From contig JALNWH010000003.1 of NCBI GenBank assembly GCA_023230985.1, positions 1 through 46,430 on the forward strand: a DNA stretch of 46,430 bases. The letters run 5' to 3'. The stretch is from Bacillota bacterium (GTDB lineage: Bacteria; Bacillota; Clostridia; Lutisporales; Lutisporaceae). The notes under the pieces were generated by a model, which was not told the origin of the DNA, did no database searches, and saw only the letters and a program-made list of their open reading frames with translations. This document shows positions 26,204 to 34,153 of the stretch, one piece after another. Numbering within the stretch: position 1 is the stretch's first letter; every line of letters begins with the position of its first letter. A program made the position numbers and the translations under genes.

Positions 26204-26944
26204 TCAAATCCCCTTAGCAAAATTTCTACTTTTAATATCTGCAATAACTATATTATTTTTAAAACCCCGTTCTTGTAATATAGTCTTTATTGTTGTTGCT
26301 TTTGATAGTATTCTACTGTTATCACATTTATTCAATATTAAAATTTTTTCGCCCTTTGAATTTTTAAACGTGCCATTTCCGTGTAATACTAATTTAACTA
26401 TAGATTGTTCGTCAATTATGTCGCAATAACCTTTGCCTGTTATTTTGATAAATAGTTCAGGTCTATGCACAAATTCTTTGATACGTTTCCCCAAACAATC
26501 AAGGCCTATCATACCTATAGTTATAGTTGTTTTTCTTGTAACGACTGGTTCATAGTCAGCAGGCGCTTTTATTGACATTTCCTTAGCTCCATCTGCCTCA
26601 ATCAGAACATGATCATATATTCTATTATTTATTGTCTTTTCTAATTTAAGAATATTTAAACCCCTTAGTTTCCCATTTTCTATGCCTTCTCCAAGTACAG
26701 ATATCGTACCACCTTTAGGAAGGAATTTTTTTTCAATGTTTTTAAAGAATAAATAATCATATTGTTCACTATCAGGGATATACATTGCGGTGGTTGTTGA
26801 AATTAATACTTTTTTATTTAAGGATTTTAATTCCTGTGCTAGTTTGAATATAGTAGTAGTTTTTCCACCCCCACCTACAAAAGACAATGTATTCATTTTA
26901 CCGATATTCAATTCTAAAGCCTTGTATAAATGCAATTTAATCAC
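26204..26944 (-). CDS. yqeC: YqeC: putative selenium-dependent hydroxylase accessory protein
   Basis: The roughly 246-residue P-loop protein has the Walker A-like SFVGGGGKTTTIFKLA, LIEADGAKEMSIKAP, GMIGLDCLGK and LNKCD (G4-like). It matches the YqeC family found only with selenium-dependent molybdenum hydroxylase systems; its biochemical role is unknown. The open frame reaches back to 27064, but that start lies inside a 13-pair hairpin and family proteins begin close to LHLYKALEL, so the start is near GTG 26944 or TTG 26935. Neither has a strong ribosome site. Confidence 0.85.
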   Translation of the reverse strand: MIKLHLYKALELNIGKMNTLSFVGGGGKTTTIFKLAQELKSLNKKVLISTTTAMYIPDSEQYDYLFFKNIEKKFLPKGGTISVLGEGIENGKLRGLNILKLEKTINNRIYDHVLIEADGAKEMSIKAPADYEPVVTRKTTITIGMIGLDCLGKRIKEFVHRPELFIKITGKGYCDIIDEQSIVKLVLHGNGTFKNSKGEKILILNKCDNSRILSKATTIKTILQERGFKNNIVIADIKSRNFAKGI

Positions 26945-27004
26945 CAAACAATTAAATTCAAATAAACTGATTATAACCTGTTCATGAAATACTTTTGATT
27001 TCAG

Positions 27005-27089
27005 ATTATATCGAACTTGATTGTATACTCTATTAATATTTACATCAAGAATAAGAGAAAACAATTTTTAAATTTCGTTTTCTCTTATT
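27005..27089 (-). promoter_or_regulatory. Hairpin and candidate promoter between the FAD subunit and yqeC
   Basis: AATAAGAGAAAAC (27050-27062) pairs with GTTTTCTCTTATT (27077-27089), a perfect 13-pair stem in the gap after the FAD subunit gene. Its minus-strand 3' side is T-rich without a pure T-run. Just past it come TTGATG, 17 bases and TACAAT, and a perfect TATAAT at 27010-27005. The structure may partly end the hydroxylase transcript and restart the accessory operon. Confidence 0.5.
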
Positions 27090-27107
27090 TTCTAAATAAA
27101 ACCCCAC

Positions 27108-27980
27108 TTACTTTTTGATTCGGTTTAGTGACCTGCTCAATGATCTTTCCACCAATACCGGAATCACGGAACGACGGTATTCTTCTGTTGCTCTGAAGCT
27201 TGTTCTTGGATTAGCTTCTTGTGCCGCTAACTTGCCGGCTTTTACAAAAATCTCTTTTTCAGCCGACTGCCCAACTAGTGTCTGTTCTGCCTTATAGCAT
27301 CTTATAGGTGTTGGAGCTGAACTGGCAAGTGCAATTCTAGCATCTAAGCAAATACCGGTTTTTTTATCCACTTGAATATATGAAGCAGCTCCAACAACAG
27401 GAATCTCCATGGCTTTACGTCTTCCTAATTTCTCATAAGCACTATTGGAGTTTTTAGGTAGCTTCGGTATAAATATACTTTTTAATATCTGATTATTTTT
27501 TAAAATATTTTCCCCGGGTCCGGTAAAAAATTCTTCTATACATATACTTTCCTCACGATCTCCTACTATATTCAACTTAGCACCCAAAATCAACAATGGT
27601 GCTGCCGAATCCGCAGAAGGTAAAGAGCTACAAACATTACCTCCTATGGTACCCACATTTCTAACTTGAACAGAGCCTACCTGTGAAACACCATCATATA
27701 AAGCAGCATATTCTTTTTGTATCGTAGGTGATTTTTCCAATATTCTATGTGTCACTAAGGCTCCAATATCCAAACCTTCTTCCTTCTCCTCGAGAATGCC
27801 CAATTCTTTATTTAAAGCTTTAAGAGAAATAAGATAATCCGGAGGTGTCTTCCCTGATCTTATTTGCACAATAACATCTGTGCCTCCTGCAATTAATCTA
27901 AATGATCCCTTACAAGATTTCATCATGGACAATGCTTCCTCTAAAGTTTTCGGCTGAAGGTATTCAAATGTTTTCAACAT
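27108..27980 (-). CDS. Molybdenum hydroxylase FAD-binding subunit
   Basis: The 290-residue subunit resembles XdhB/CoxM. The FAD-binding region has LIAGGTDVIVQIRSG and the signature GTIGGNVCSSLPSADSAAPLL. It passes electrons from the iron-sulfur subunit to NAD+ or another acceptor. ATG 27980 is used because AAGGAG is 8 bases upstream; the ATG at 28004 lacks a site. It follows the iron-sulfur subunit gene by 23 bases. Confidence 0.93.
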   Translation of the reverse strand: MLKTFEYLQPKTLEEALSMMKSCKGSFRLIAGGTDVIVQIRSGKTPPDYLISLKALNKELGILEEKEEGLDIGALVTHRILEKSPTIQKEYAALYDGVSQVGSVQVRNVGTIGGNVCSSLPSADSAAPLLILGAKLNIVGDREESICIEEFFTGPGENILKNNQILKSIFIPKLPKNSNSAYEKLGRRKAMEIPVVGAASYIQVDKKTGICLDARIALASSAPTPIRCYKAEQTLVGQSAEKEIFVKAGKLAAQEANPRTSFRATEEYRRSVIPVLVERSLSRSLNRIKK

Positions 27981-28003
27981 AACTTTATCTCCTTTCAAAG
28001 ACA

Positions 28004-28480
28004 TTATTTAGCCTTTTGCAGTACTTTTGCCGATTTCTTTATAGCTTTAATTATCCGTACATAACCAGTACATCTGCATAGATTTCCCGCTATTCCCTTC
28101 TTTATCTCTTCTTCAGTAGGATCTTCATTTTCATCTAACAAAGCTTTAGCTGAAAGTATTGTTCCGGGTATGCAAAATCCGCACTGTACAGCACCTTCTT
28201 CGACAAAGGCTTGTTGAATAGGATGAAGCTCTCCATCAATTGATAATCCCTCTATAGTTGTTATCTCTTTTCCATCCGCTTCTACAGCTAAATAGATACA
28301 AGATTTAACCGCTAATCCGTCTATAATAACAGTACAAGCACCGCAATCGCCGGTTCCACAGCCTTCTTTTGTACCCATAAGACCCATTTCATCTCTGATA
28401 AAGGATAAAAGCGTGATATTTTGGTCAACTTCGGCGTCAACTTTCGTTCCATTAATTGTTAGCGAAATACTTTTTTTCAT
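28004..28480 (-). CDS. Molybdenum hydroxylase [2Fe-2S] subunit
   Basis: The 158-residue subunit holds two [2Fe-2S] clusters: a plant-ferredoxin-like N-terminal one (EGCGTGDCGACTV, then SC) and a helical C-terminal one (QCGFCIPG and CRCTGY). All eight cysteines are visible. It links the molybdenum site to FAD. It begins one base after the large-subunit gene ends and has AGGGG upstream of its ATG. Confidence 0.95.
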   Translation of the reverse strand: MKKSISLTINGTKVDAEVDQNITLLSFIRDEMGLMGTKEGCGTGDCGACTVIIDGLAVKSCIYLAVEADGKEITTIEGLSIDGELHPIQQAFVEEGAVQCGFCIPGTILSAKALLDENEDPTEEEIKKGIAGNLCRCTGYVRIIKAIKKSAKVLQKAK

Positions 28481-28481
28481 G

Positions 28482-30785
28482 TTAACACCCCTCTAATTTT
28501 TCCTTATTTTCTTCTATCGCAGCTAAAATCTTTTCTTGTGTTAACGGAAGATGGTTAAGCCCTATATTTAGTGCATCTAAAATAGCGTTTCGAATAGCCG
28601 GTCCTGTCGGAGCCAATGCCGGTTCTCCAACGCCTTTTGCTCCATAAGGCCCATCTTTTTGTTGAGATTCGATTAATATGCTTTCAATCTCGACAGAATC
28701 CATTGCTGTAGGTATTTTATAATCATGGAAATTCGGATTAACCGTAATTCCCTTATCATTTAATTTGATCTCTTCATATAATGTATTGCCGATGCCTTGA
28801 AGCGCTGCTCCTTCCAATTGTTGACGACAGTTCATAGGATTAATGGCACTTCCCATATCATGTGCTGCAACTAACTTTAAGACATTAATCTCTCCAGTTT
28901 CAATGTCAATCTCTACTTCGGCAGCTTGGGTTCCATACATCCAAAAAGGAGTGATTTTCGTTGACTGACCTGTTTCTGAATCTTCAGGAACACTATCCGG
29001 TCGGTATAAACCCCTTCCTATTAATGTACCGTTAAGCCCATAATACTTCGATACAATCTCTTTTATAGTATAACTTTTTTCAGGCTGACTACTAACCTTT
29101 ATCTTTCCAAATTCAAAAGTAAGCTCATCCTTATCCACACCTATATATTCTGCAGCTATAATCATTAACTGTTCCTTAATATCTCTTGCAGCTAATAATA
29201 CGGCATTTCCCATTGAAAATGTGGATCTACTTGCCGTTGTTGTAGTATCGTAGGGCGTGTAATCAGTATCAGTACCACTTACATATATTTCTTCATAGGG
29301 CAATCCTAATTCTTCTGCTATTATTTGTGCCATTACTGTTGTAGCACCCTGACCCTGCTCTGTAGTAGAAGTCAGTAAAGTAGCAGTGCCATCTTCGCTC
29401 AGTTTTATTATAGCCGAAGATACAGAAGGTGCTAAAGTCGCTTTGTGAACACATGCCATGCCACGACCCATAAGCTTTGATCCGGATTTTCTTTTAATTT
29501 CTTTTCTGTTTACTGCCTCCCATGCCGCATCTAAACATTGCTCCAAACCGGTACCTTCTACTATTTGGCCTGTAGCCCCTTCATCACCATAATGTAAAAT
29601 ATTCTTTTTGCGCAAATCATAGGGATCTATATCCATTTCTCTTGCTATATCATCCATATGTGATTCAACTGCCCAAGTAGCTTCCTGCACTCCATATCCA
29701 CGGAATGCACCGGCTATATTCTTGTTCGTATATACACAATATGCATCTATTTTTACATTTGGTATTCTATATGGACCGGCCGCAGTATGACCGGAATTTC
29801 TCGCAATCACAGGTCCACATTCGGCATAAGCTCCTGTGTCCCAAACTGTTTCTATTTTCCGTGCAACAATAGTTCCGTCTTTCATCAAACCCGTCTTTAT
29901 TTTGAAATGGCCGGGACCTCTAACTATCAAATTAAACACTTCTTCTCTCGTTAAAGCTAACCTCACAGGAGCACTGCAAGCCAATGATAAAGCCGCCACA
30001 TGAGGTTCTATTTTACTATAAGCTTTCCCACCAAAACTTCCACCGACATTATTAACTATCATTCTAATTTTTCCCATGGGAATATTAAAAGCAGACGATA
30101 ATTCTTTACGAATAACAAAAGGATTACAAGCGGTGGACCAAATTGTTATTCGCTTAGTTACATTATCTGCATCTGCCACAGCAACGATAGGCTCTATAAA
30201 TGCGTGCTGAATCATTTGTGATGAAAATTCACCTTCAAATATATAATCTGATTTTTCAAATGCATCATCAACATTACCTTTTCTCAATTTGTAATGGGAA
30301 CAAATATTTGTCTCTGCTTCGGGATAAGTGATTTTATTATGCTGATACGAACCTAAATCAGCGTGTAACAAAGAACTATCAGCCTTCATAGCTTCAAAAG
30401 GATCTAATATAGGTTCTTTTTCTTCGTATTCAATTTTTATTAAATTTAGAGCTTCTTCTGCTATAACTTCAGAATCAGCCACAATACCAACTATAGGTTC
30501 GCCTTGATACCTTACTACATCCTGTGCAAAAATAGGTCTGTCTTTAATAACAGAACCATAAGTATAAGGTACATCTTTTCCGGTTATAACAGCCCTAACG
30601 CCTAATAATGATTTAGCTAATGAAGTATCAATATTAATAATGCGTGCCGAAGCATAAGGGCTAAAAAGTATTTTTCCATGCAACATATGGGGAATGACAA
30701 CGTCAGGTGCGTATTTCGCCCTTCCTGTCACTTTATCTATAACATCATTTCGGGCAACCGATCGTCCAACAACTCTATAAGCCAA
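28482..30785 (-). CDS. Molybdenum-cofactor catalytic subunit of a xanthine-dehydrogenase-type hydroxylase
   Basis: The roughly 767-residue large subunit has the Moco-contacting motifs GGSFGGKAYSKIEP, GAFRGYGVQEATW and EQGQGATTVMAQI, and the catalytic glutamate in GAKGVGEPA about 46 residues from the end. Because yqeB, yqeC, ygfJ/mocA and xdhC all follow it, the enzyme is probably a selenium-dependent (labile Se) hydroxylase acting on a purine or another N-heterocycle; which one cannot be told. The start is likely TTG 30785, 9 bases after AAGGGG; the TTG at 30794 touches that site. Confidence 0.93.
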   Translation of the reverse strand: MAYRVVGRSVARNDVIDKVTGRAKYAPDVVIPHMLHGKILFSPYASARIINIDTSLAKSLLGVRAVITGKDVPYTYGSVIKDRPIFAQDVVRYQGEPIVGIVADSEVIAEEALNLIKIEYEEKEPILDPFEAMKADSSLLHADLGSYQHNKITYPEAETNICSHYKLRKGNVDDAFEKSDYIFEGEFSSQMIQHAFIEPIVAVADADNVTKRITIWSTACNPFVIRKELSSAFNIPMGKIRMIVNNVGGSFGGKAYSKIEPHVAALSLACSAPVRLALTREEVFNLIVRGPGHFKIKTGLMKDGTIVARKIETVWDTGAYAECGPVIARNSGHTAAGPYRIPNVKIDAYCVYTNKNIAGAFRGYGVQEATWAVESHMDDIAREMDIDPYDLRKKNILHYGDEGATGQIVEGTGLEQCLDAAWEAVNRKEIKRKSGSKLMGRGMACVHKATLAPSVSSAIIKLSEDGTATLLTSTTEQGQGATTVMAQIIAEELGLPYEEIYVSGTDTDYTPYDTTTTASRSTFSMGNAVLLAARDIKEQLMIIAAEYIGVDKDELTFEFGKIKVSSQPEKSYTIKEIVSKYYGLNGTLIGRGLYRPDSVPEDSETGQSTKITPFWMYGTQAAEVEIDIETGEINVLKLVAAHDMGSAINPMNCRQQLEGAALQGIGNTLYEEIKLNDKGITVNPNFHDYKIPTAMDSVEIESILIESQQKDGPYGAKGVGEPALAPTGPAIRNAILDALNIGLNHLPLTQEKILAAIEENKEKLEGC

Positions 30786-30834
30786 TATTTTCAACCCCTT
30801 TTTTGATTAATGATAACAAATATCAGCATCCTAT

Positions 30835-30876
30835 ATACAAAAGGGAGCACTTTTTATAGTGTCAACCCTTTTGTAT
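30835..30876 (-). promoter_or_regulatory. Dyad containing a TTGACA upstream of the hydroxylase operon
   Basis: ATACAAAAGGG at 30835-30845 pairs with CCCTTTTGTAT at 30866-30876, with a smaller CACT/AGTG stem inside. On the minus strand a perfect TTGACA (30865-30860) lies within it, and TATATA follows after about 22 bases, longer than a normal spacer. This may be the controlled promoter of the hydroxylase operon; there is no T-tract to make it a terminator. Confidence 0.45.
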
Positions 30877-30910
30877 AAGAAATGCTTATTAGAATGAGCT
30901 TATTATATTT

Positions 30911-31030
30911 TTATTTATAAGTGTATCCTTTTTCTTCAAAGTATTTGATTGCTCCCGGATGATATGGAATAGTAAGATTTTTTAAGTTATCCGGGGAAAT
31001 AAATACTCTTAAGTCAACTCTAGTTTTAAA
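30911..31030 (-). pseudogene. C-terminal remnant of a TAXI-family TRAP solute receptor
   Basis: On the minus strand, 39 codons stay open to a TAA at 30911-30913 and encode a tail containing VDLRVFISPDNL, IPYHPGAIKYFEEKG and YTYK. The HPGAIKYF motif is the typical C-terminus of TAXI-type TRAP receptors. A stop lies directly upstream, there is no start codon, and the rest of the gene is absent. The transporter genes next to it use an unrelated DctP-type receptor, so this is debris of another system. Confidence 0.7.
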
Positions 31031-31072
31031 TTAAGTGTTATATTTGAATTATTGATGCCTAATGATATATCG

Positions 31073-31091
31073 TTATACTAACTTAGTATAA
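31073..31091. promoter_or_regulatory. Perfect 19-base palindrome after dctM
   Basis: TTATACTAACTTAGTATAA has perfect 9-base arms around one central base. It lies 22 bases past the dctM stop and upstream of the TAXI remnant. It has the form of a TetR- or MarR-type operator and may be the old control site of the lost TAXI operon; a weak terminator role is also possible. Confidence 0.4.
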
Positions 31092-31112
31092 TATATAGGT
31101 AGTTACATATTT

Positions 31113-32387
31113 CTAATGCATCATATTAGGTAAAAACAAACTTAGTTCTGGAACAAAAATAATTAGCAATAAAACCAAAACCATAACTGCTAAAAATGGC
31201 ATAGATGTTTTTATAACATCTTCAACAGGGACCTTTAACAAACCAGATGAAACATATAGTGACATTCCATATGGAGGTGTCACGGTGGATATTTGCATAC
31301 ATATAATGCTAATCACATTGAAATGCATTAAGTTTATATCTAAATTTTTTAAAGCAGGTAATAAAACTGGTACCACCAAAAATAATATAGGCATTGGATC
31401 CAAGAAACACCCAAGTATTAAAAATAATGCCGATGAAGCTAGAAGAAATTCAATACGGCCAAATCCTTGTTCTATTACAATCTCACTTATTCGTTGAGGA
31501 ATTCTAGCATAAGTCAAAGACTGGGCAAATATCATAGCACCTGAAATAACAATAAAAACCATTCCGTGAGATCTAGTAGCCCCTATAAAAGTCTTTTTAG
31601 TTACTTTCCAGTCCATCGTTCTATATACAAAAACACTAATAAAGATACCATAAACTACAGCCATTGCCCCAGCCTCTGTTGGCGTAAAGAAGCCAGTATA
31701 TATACCTCCAAGAACGATGATGGGCATAATTAAAGCAGGAAACCCTTTCCATAAAGTCGTAAATCTATTTTTCCAACTAAATATTTCATTATTTTCATCA
31801 ATTTTTAAAGGATTTTTAATAATAGCCCAAATCCCAATTGCCAACCCACAAATGATACCTGGTATTATTCCTGAGATAAAAAGGGTACCTACGTTTTCTT
31901 GAACTATTGAGCCATATACAATCATATAGCAACTAGGGGGAATTAGCTGACCTAAAGTTGAACTGCAAGCCAGCATGCCTGCTATAAACTTGCGTGAATA
32001 TCCTGCTTTTTCCATTGGAGGCGTACATATGTCAGCCACACCTGCCAAAGTAGCAGAGTTTGAACCAGTAATAGCTGCATACACCATACACATAACAACA
32101 GCAGAAAATGCTAATCCCCCTTTAATTCGCCCAAACCAAGCATTTATAGCGTCATAAATATATTTAGCAGGGCCGCAGTGAGCCATGATAGCACCTCCAA
32201 GTAGAAAAAAGGGGATTGCCATCAGAGTGAAACTATCTACACTGCTAAAAAATTGCATTGCAACTGTCAAAACAGAAGAATGAGTAAAAAATAGAAGTAA
32301 AAAGGTCCCTCCAGTCATTAAAGCCAACCAAATTGGTACGCCAATCATAAATAACGAAAACATGATTAAGCATCCTACAACCAACAT
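31113..32387 (-). CDS. dctM: TRAP transporter large permease subunit (DctM)
   Basis: The 424-residue membrane protein has about 12 helices and DctM family motifs such as AIPFFLLGGAIM, GSNSATLAGVADICTPPMEKAGYSRKF, TPTEAGAMAVVYG and TVTPPYGMSLYV. It catalyses Na+-driven uptake of an organic acid together with DctQ and DctP. ATG 32387 is 8 bases after GGGGGAG, while the first ATG at 32393 is too near it. Two bases separate it from the dctQ stop. Confidence 0.93.
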   Translation of the reverse strand: MLVVGCLIMFSLFMIGVPIWLALMTGGTFLLLFFTHSSVLTVAMQFFSSVDSFTLMAIPFFLLGGAIMAHCGPAKYIYDAINAWFGRIKGGLAFSAVVMCMVYAAITGSNSATLAGVADICTPPMEKAGYSRKFIAGMLACSSTLGQLIPPSCYMIVYGSIVQENVGTLFISGIIPGIICGLAIGIWAIIKNPLKIDENNEIFSWKNRFTTLWKGFPALIMPIIVLGGIYTGFFTPTEAGAMAVVYGIFISVFVYRTMDWKVTKKTFIGATRSHGMVFIVISGAMIFAQSLTYARIPQRISEIVIEQGFGRIEFLLASSALFLILGCFLDPMPILFLVVPVLLPALKNLDINLMHFNVISIICMQISTVTPPYGMSLYVSSGLLKVPVEDVIKTSMPFLAVMVLVLLLIIFVPELSLFLPNMMH

Positions 32388-32389
32388 AT

Positions 32390-32872
32390 TCATATCTCCC
32401 CCTTTATCCTACCAACAATTAACTGAATAAAGTGAATAGAAGAAAAAATGAAAATACATGCTACACCCATTATCAGTATTCCATTAGGAAACTTGGTTGT
32501 AAAATTAAGGGAGGGAGTCATAGCAAATTTGAATTTTATGAAAACCTTAATGCTCCATATAACTAGGAAGAAACTTACAATCATTGATAATGTAGAAATA
32601 AATAACTTGTGCAGCCATAAATGTGTTTTCTTTTTTAACTTAGCTGAAAGTATATCTAATTTTATATGCCCTCCGTCCATCATCATCGGGGCGCTAATAC
32701 AAAGTGCCGCACCAATCAAAAGATAACGTGTAGTTTCCTCTGCCCAGTCATGAGATATCTTAAAAATGACTCTAGATAAAGTCTCTTCTACAGTAATTGC
32801 AGTAGCTATTGTCAAAGCTATTACAGAAAAGCCAGTAATTATGCGAGTTAGAATGACTATTACTTTTTTCAT
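32390..32872 (-). CDS. dctQ: TRAP transporter small permease subunit (DctQ)
   Basis: The 160-residue protein has four hydrophobic helices and the family pattern WAEETTRYLLIGAALC. It pairs with DctM. ATG 32872 follows GGAGGAGGTG with good spacing; the longer frame to 32911 is unlikely because it would start inside a hairpin. It follows dctP by 64 bases. Confidence 0.9.
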   Translation of the reverse strand: MKKVIVILTRIITGFSVIALTIATAITVEETLSRVIFKISHDWAEETTRYLLIGAALCISAPMMMDGGHIKLDILSAKLKKKTHLWLHKLFISTLSMIVSFFLVIWSIKVFIKFKFAMTPSLNFTTKFPNGILIMGVACIFIFSSIHFIQLIVGRIKGEI

Positions 32873-32893
32873 TTCAGCACCTCCTCCGAAAAT

Positions 32894-32926
32894 AGCGAGG
32901 GTGTTGTTCATAAAAACTCCCTCGCT
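32894..32926 (-). promoter_or_regulatory. Stem-loop between dctP and dctQ
   Basis: AGCGAGGG and CCCTCGCT form a perfect 8-pair GC-rich stem in the short dctP-dctQ gap. It has no T-run, so it is more likely an mRNA stabiliser or partial terminator that raises receptor output over permease, as in other TRAP operons. Confidence 0.6.
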
Positions 32927-32936
32927 TTCATCCTAT

Positions 32937-34052
32937 TTAATTGCCTAGAGAATAAAACTCATTAGATAAACGTAATGTTTCTTTTACCATAATATCAGCA
33001 TCTTCGCCAACTGCTTCTTTGAATTTTTTAATGCCCTGTTGTTGTAAATCATTCATCCATTCCTTGACATCGGGGGCATCCAAATCTAATGTAATTACCT
33101 TTACATTAAATGGTTCCTCTTGGCATTCTTTTAAAGACTTTAAATCATAAATAGCTCCTTCTTCCCAAGCATATCTTTTCACTTCTGGCATAACTTCATT
33201 AATCATAATATCTTTTAAATCCTCTGGCAGTTTGTTCCACCATTCCAAATTAACCATAATTGGATGTGAATAGCCAGTCCAATATGGCAATGTTAAATAT
33301 TTTGTATGCCATCTCATATCATGGAAATGAGCAATATGAGTAGTATTTCCTTCAATAACACCTTGGGTTAAAGCAACTGATACTTCCGGGCTTGCAATTG
33401 TGATTGGTGAACATCCTAATGATTCTAAAAACATATTGCCCATCATTCCACCAGATGTTCTTATTTTTAATCCATTTGCATCTGTGAGATTTTCCATTGG
33501 TCTCACATTATTTGCTAATATAAAAAAACCAAAACAAGATGCCATATTACCTAACCTATAATACCCTAATTTAGCCTGTCTTTCCCTTAAAACACCCTCT
33601 ATTTTATCATTTTCACTCATAGCTAGTTCCATAGCACCATCACCTGGGGCAGACTTAACCAAGAAAGGTATCTGGTAAATAGCTTCTGCTGGATCAATTG
33701 TTTCAACAACACCACCTAGATTATAAGATGCTTCTATATCACCTGCGATAACAAGTCTTAACTCCTGATCAAGTGAACCAACTTGCGCATTAGGATATAA
33801 TTCAACTTTAATTCTATCATTAGTATATTCTTCAACAATTTTTTTAAAATATAAAGCATTTCTTCCATGATTCGTTTCGTTAGGAAATGCATGCGATAAT
33901 CGCATAACAATTTGTTTTTCTTCCTTTTCAAGATTCGACACATCACTTTGTTTTTGTTTTGGAGAAGTACAACCAGATAACATAACAATAAGATGAATCA
34001 TAATTATTAGAACTATACAAATACTTCTCACAACTTTTTTCTTTTTAAACAT
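32937..34052 (-). CDS. dctP: TRAP transporter substrate-binding lipoprotein (DctP)
   Basis: The 371-residue protein has a lipoprotein signal (hydrophobic run then VMLSGC, Cys28). Typical DctP features follow: RLSHAFPNETNHGRNALYF, VELYPNAQVG, GLKIRTSGG with the carboxylate-binding arginine, and WWNKLPEDL. It probably binds an organic acid. ATG 34052 follows GGGGG at 34059-34063; a longer frame would add 25 residues before the signal peptide. It lies about 100 bases after the alcohol dehydrogenase gene. Confidence 0.92.
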   Translation of the reverse strand: MFKKKKVVRSICIVLIIMIHLIVMLSGCTSPKQKQSDVSNLEKEEKQIVMRLSHAFPNETNHGRNALYFKKIVEEYTNDRIKVELYPNAQVGSLDQELRLVIAGDIEASYNLGGVVETIDPAEAIYQIPFLVKSAPGDGAMELAMSENDKIEGVLRERQAKLGYYRLGNMASCFGFFILANNVRPMENLTDANGLKIRTSGGMMGNMFLESLGCSPITIASPEVSVALTQGVIEGNTTHIAHFHDMRWHTKYLTLPYWTGYSHPIMVNLEWWNKLPEDLKDIMINEVMPEVKRYAWEEGAIYDLKSLKECQEEPFNVKVITLDLDAPDVKEWMNDLQQQGIKKFKEAVGEDADIMVKETLRLSNEFYSLGN

Positions 34053-34153
34053 TTTTAACCCCCATTTCAAATTTTTAAAAATAGTTTTTGTGATTTTAAT
34101 TATATTTTCGACATACACCCCCTTCAATGTATAAATTTGATAGCCTTATTTCA

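Noticed and set aside
30795..30910. Molybdenum-cofactor riboswitch upstream of the hydroxylase operon
   Set aside because: The leader is too short and shows only one simple dyad, not the multi-helix Moco motif.
33758..33988. A 76-codon minus-strand frame inside dctP
   Set aside because: It is out of frame within the conserved receptor gene and has no family resemblance.
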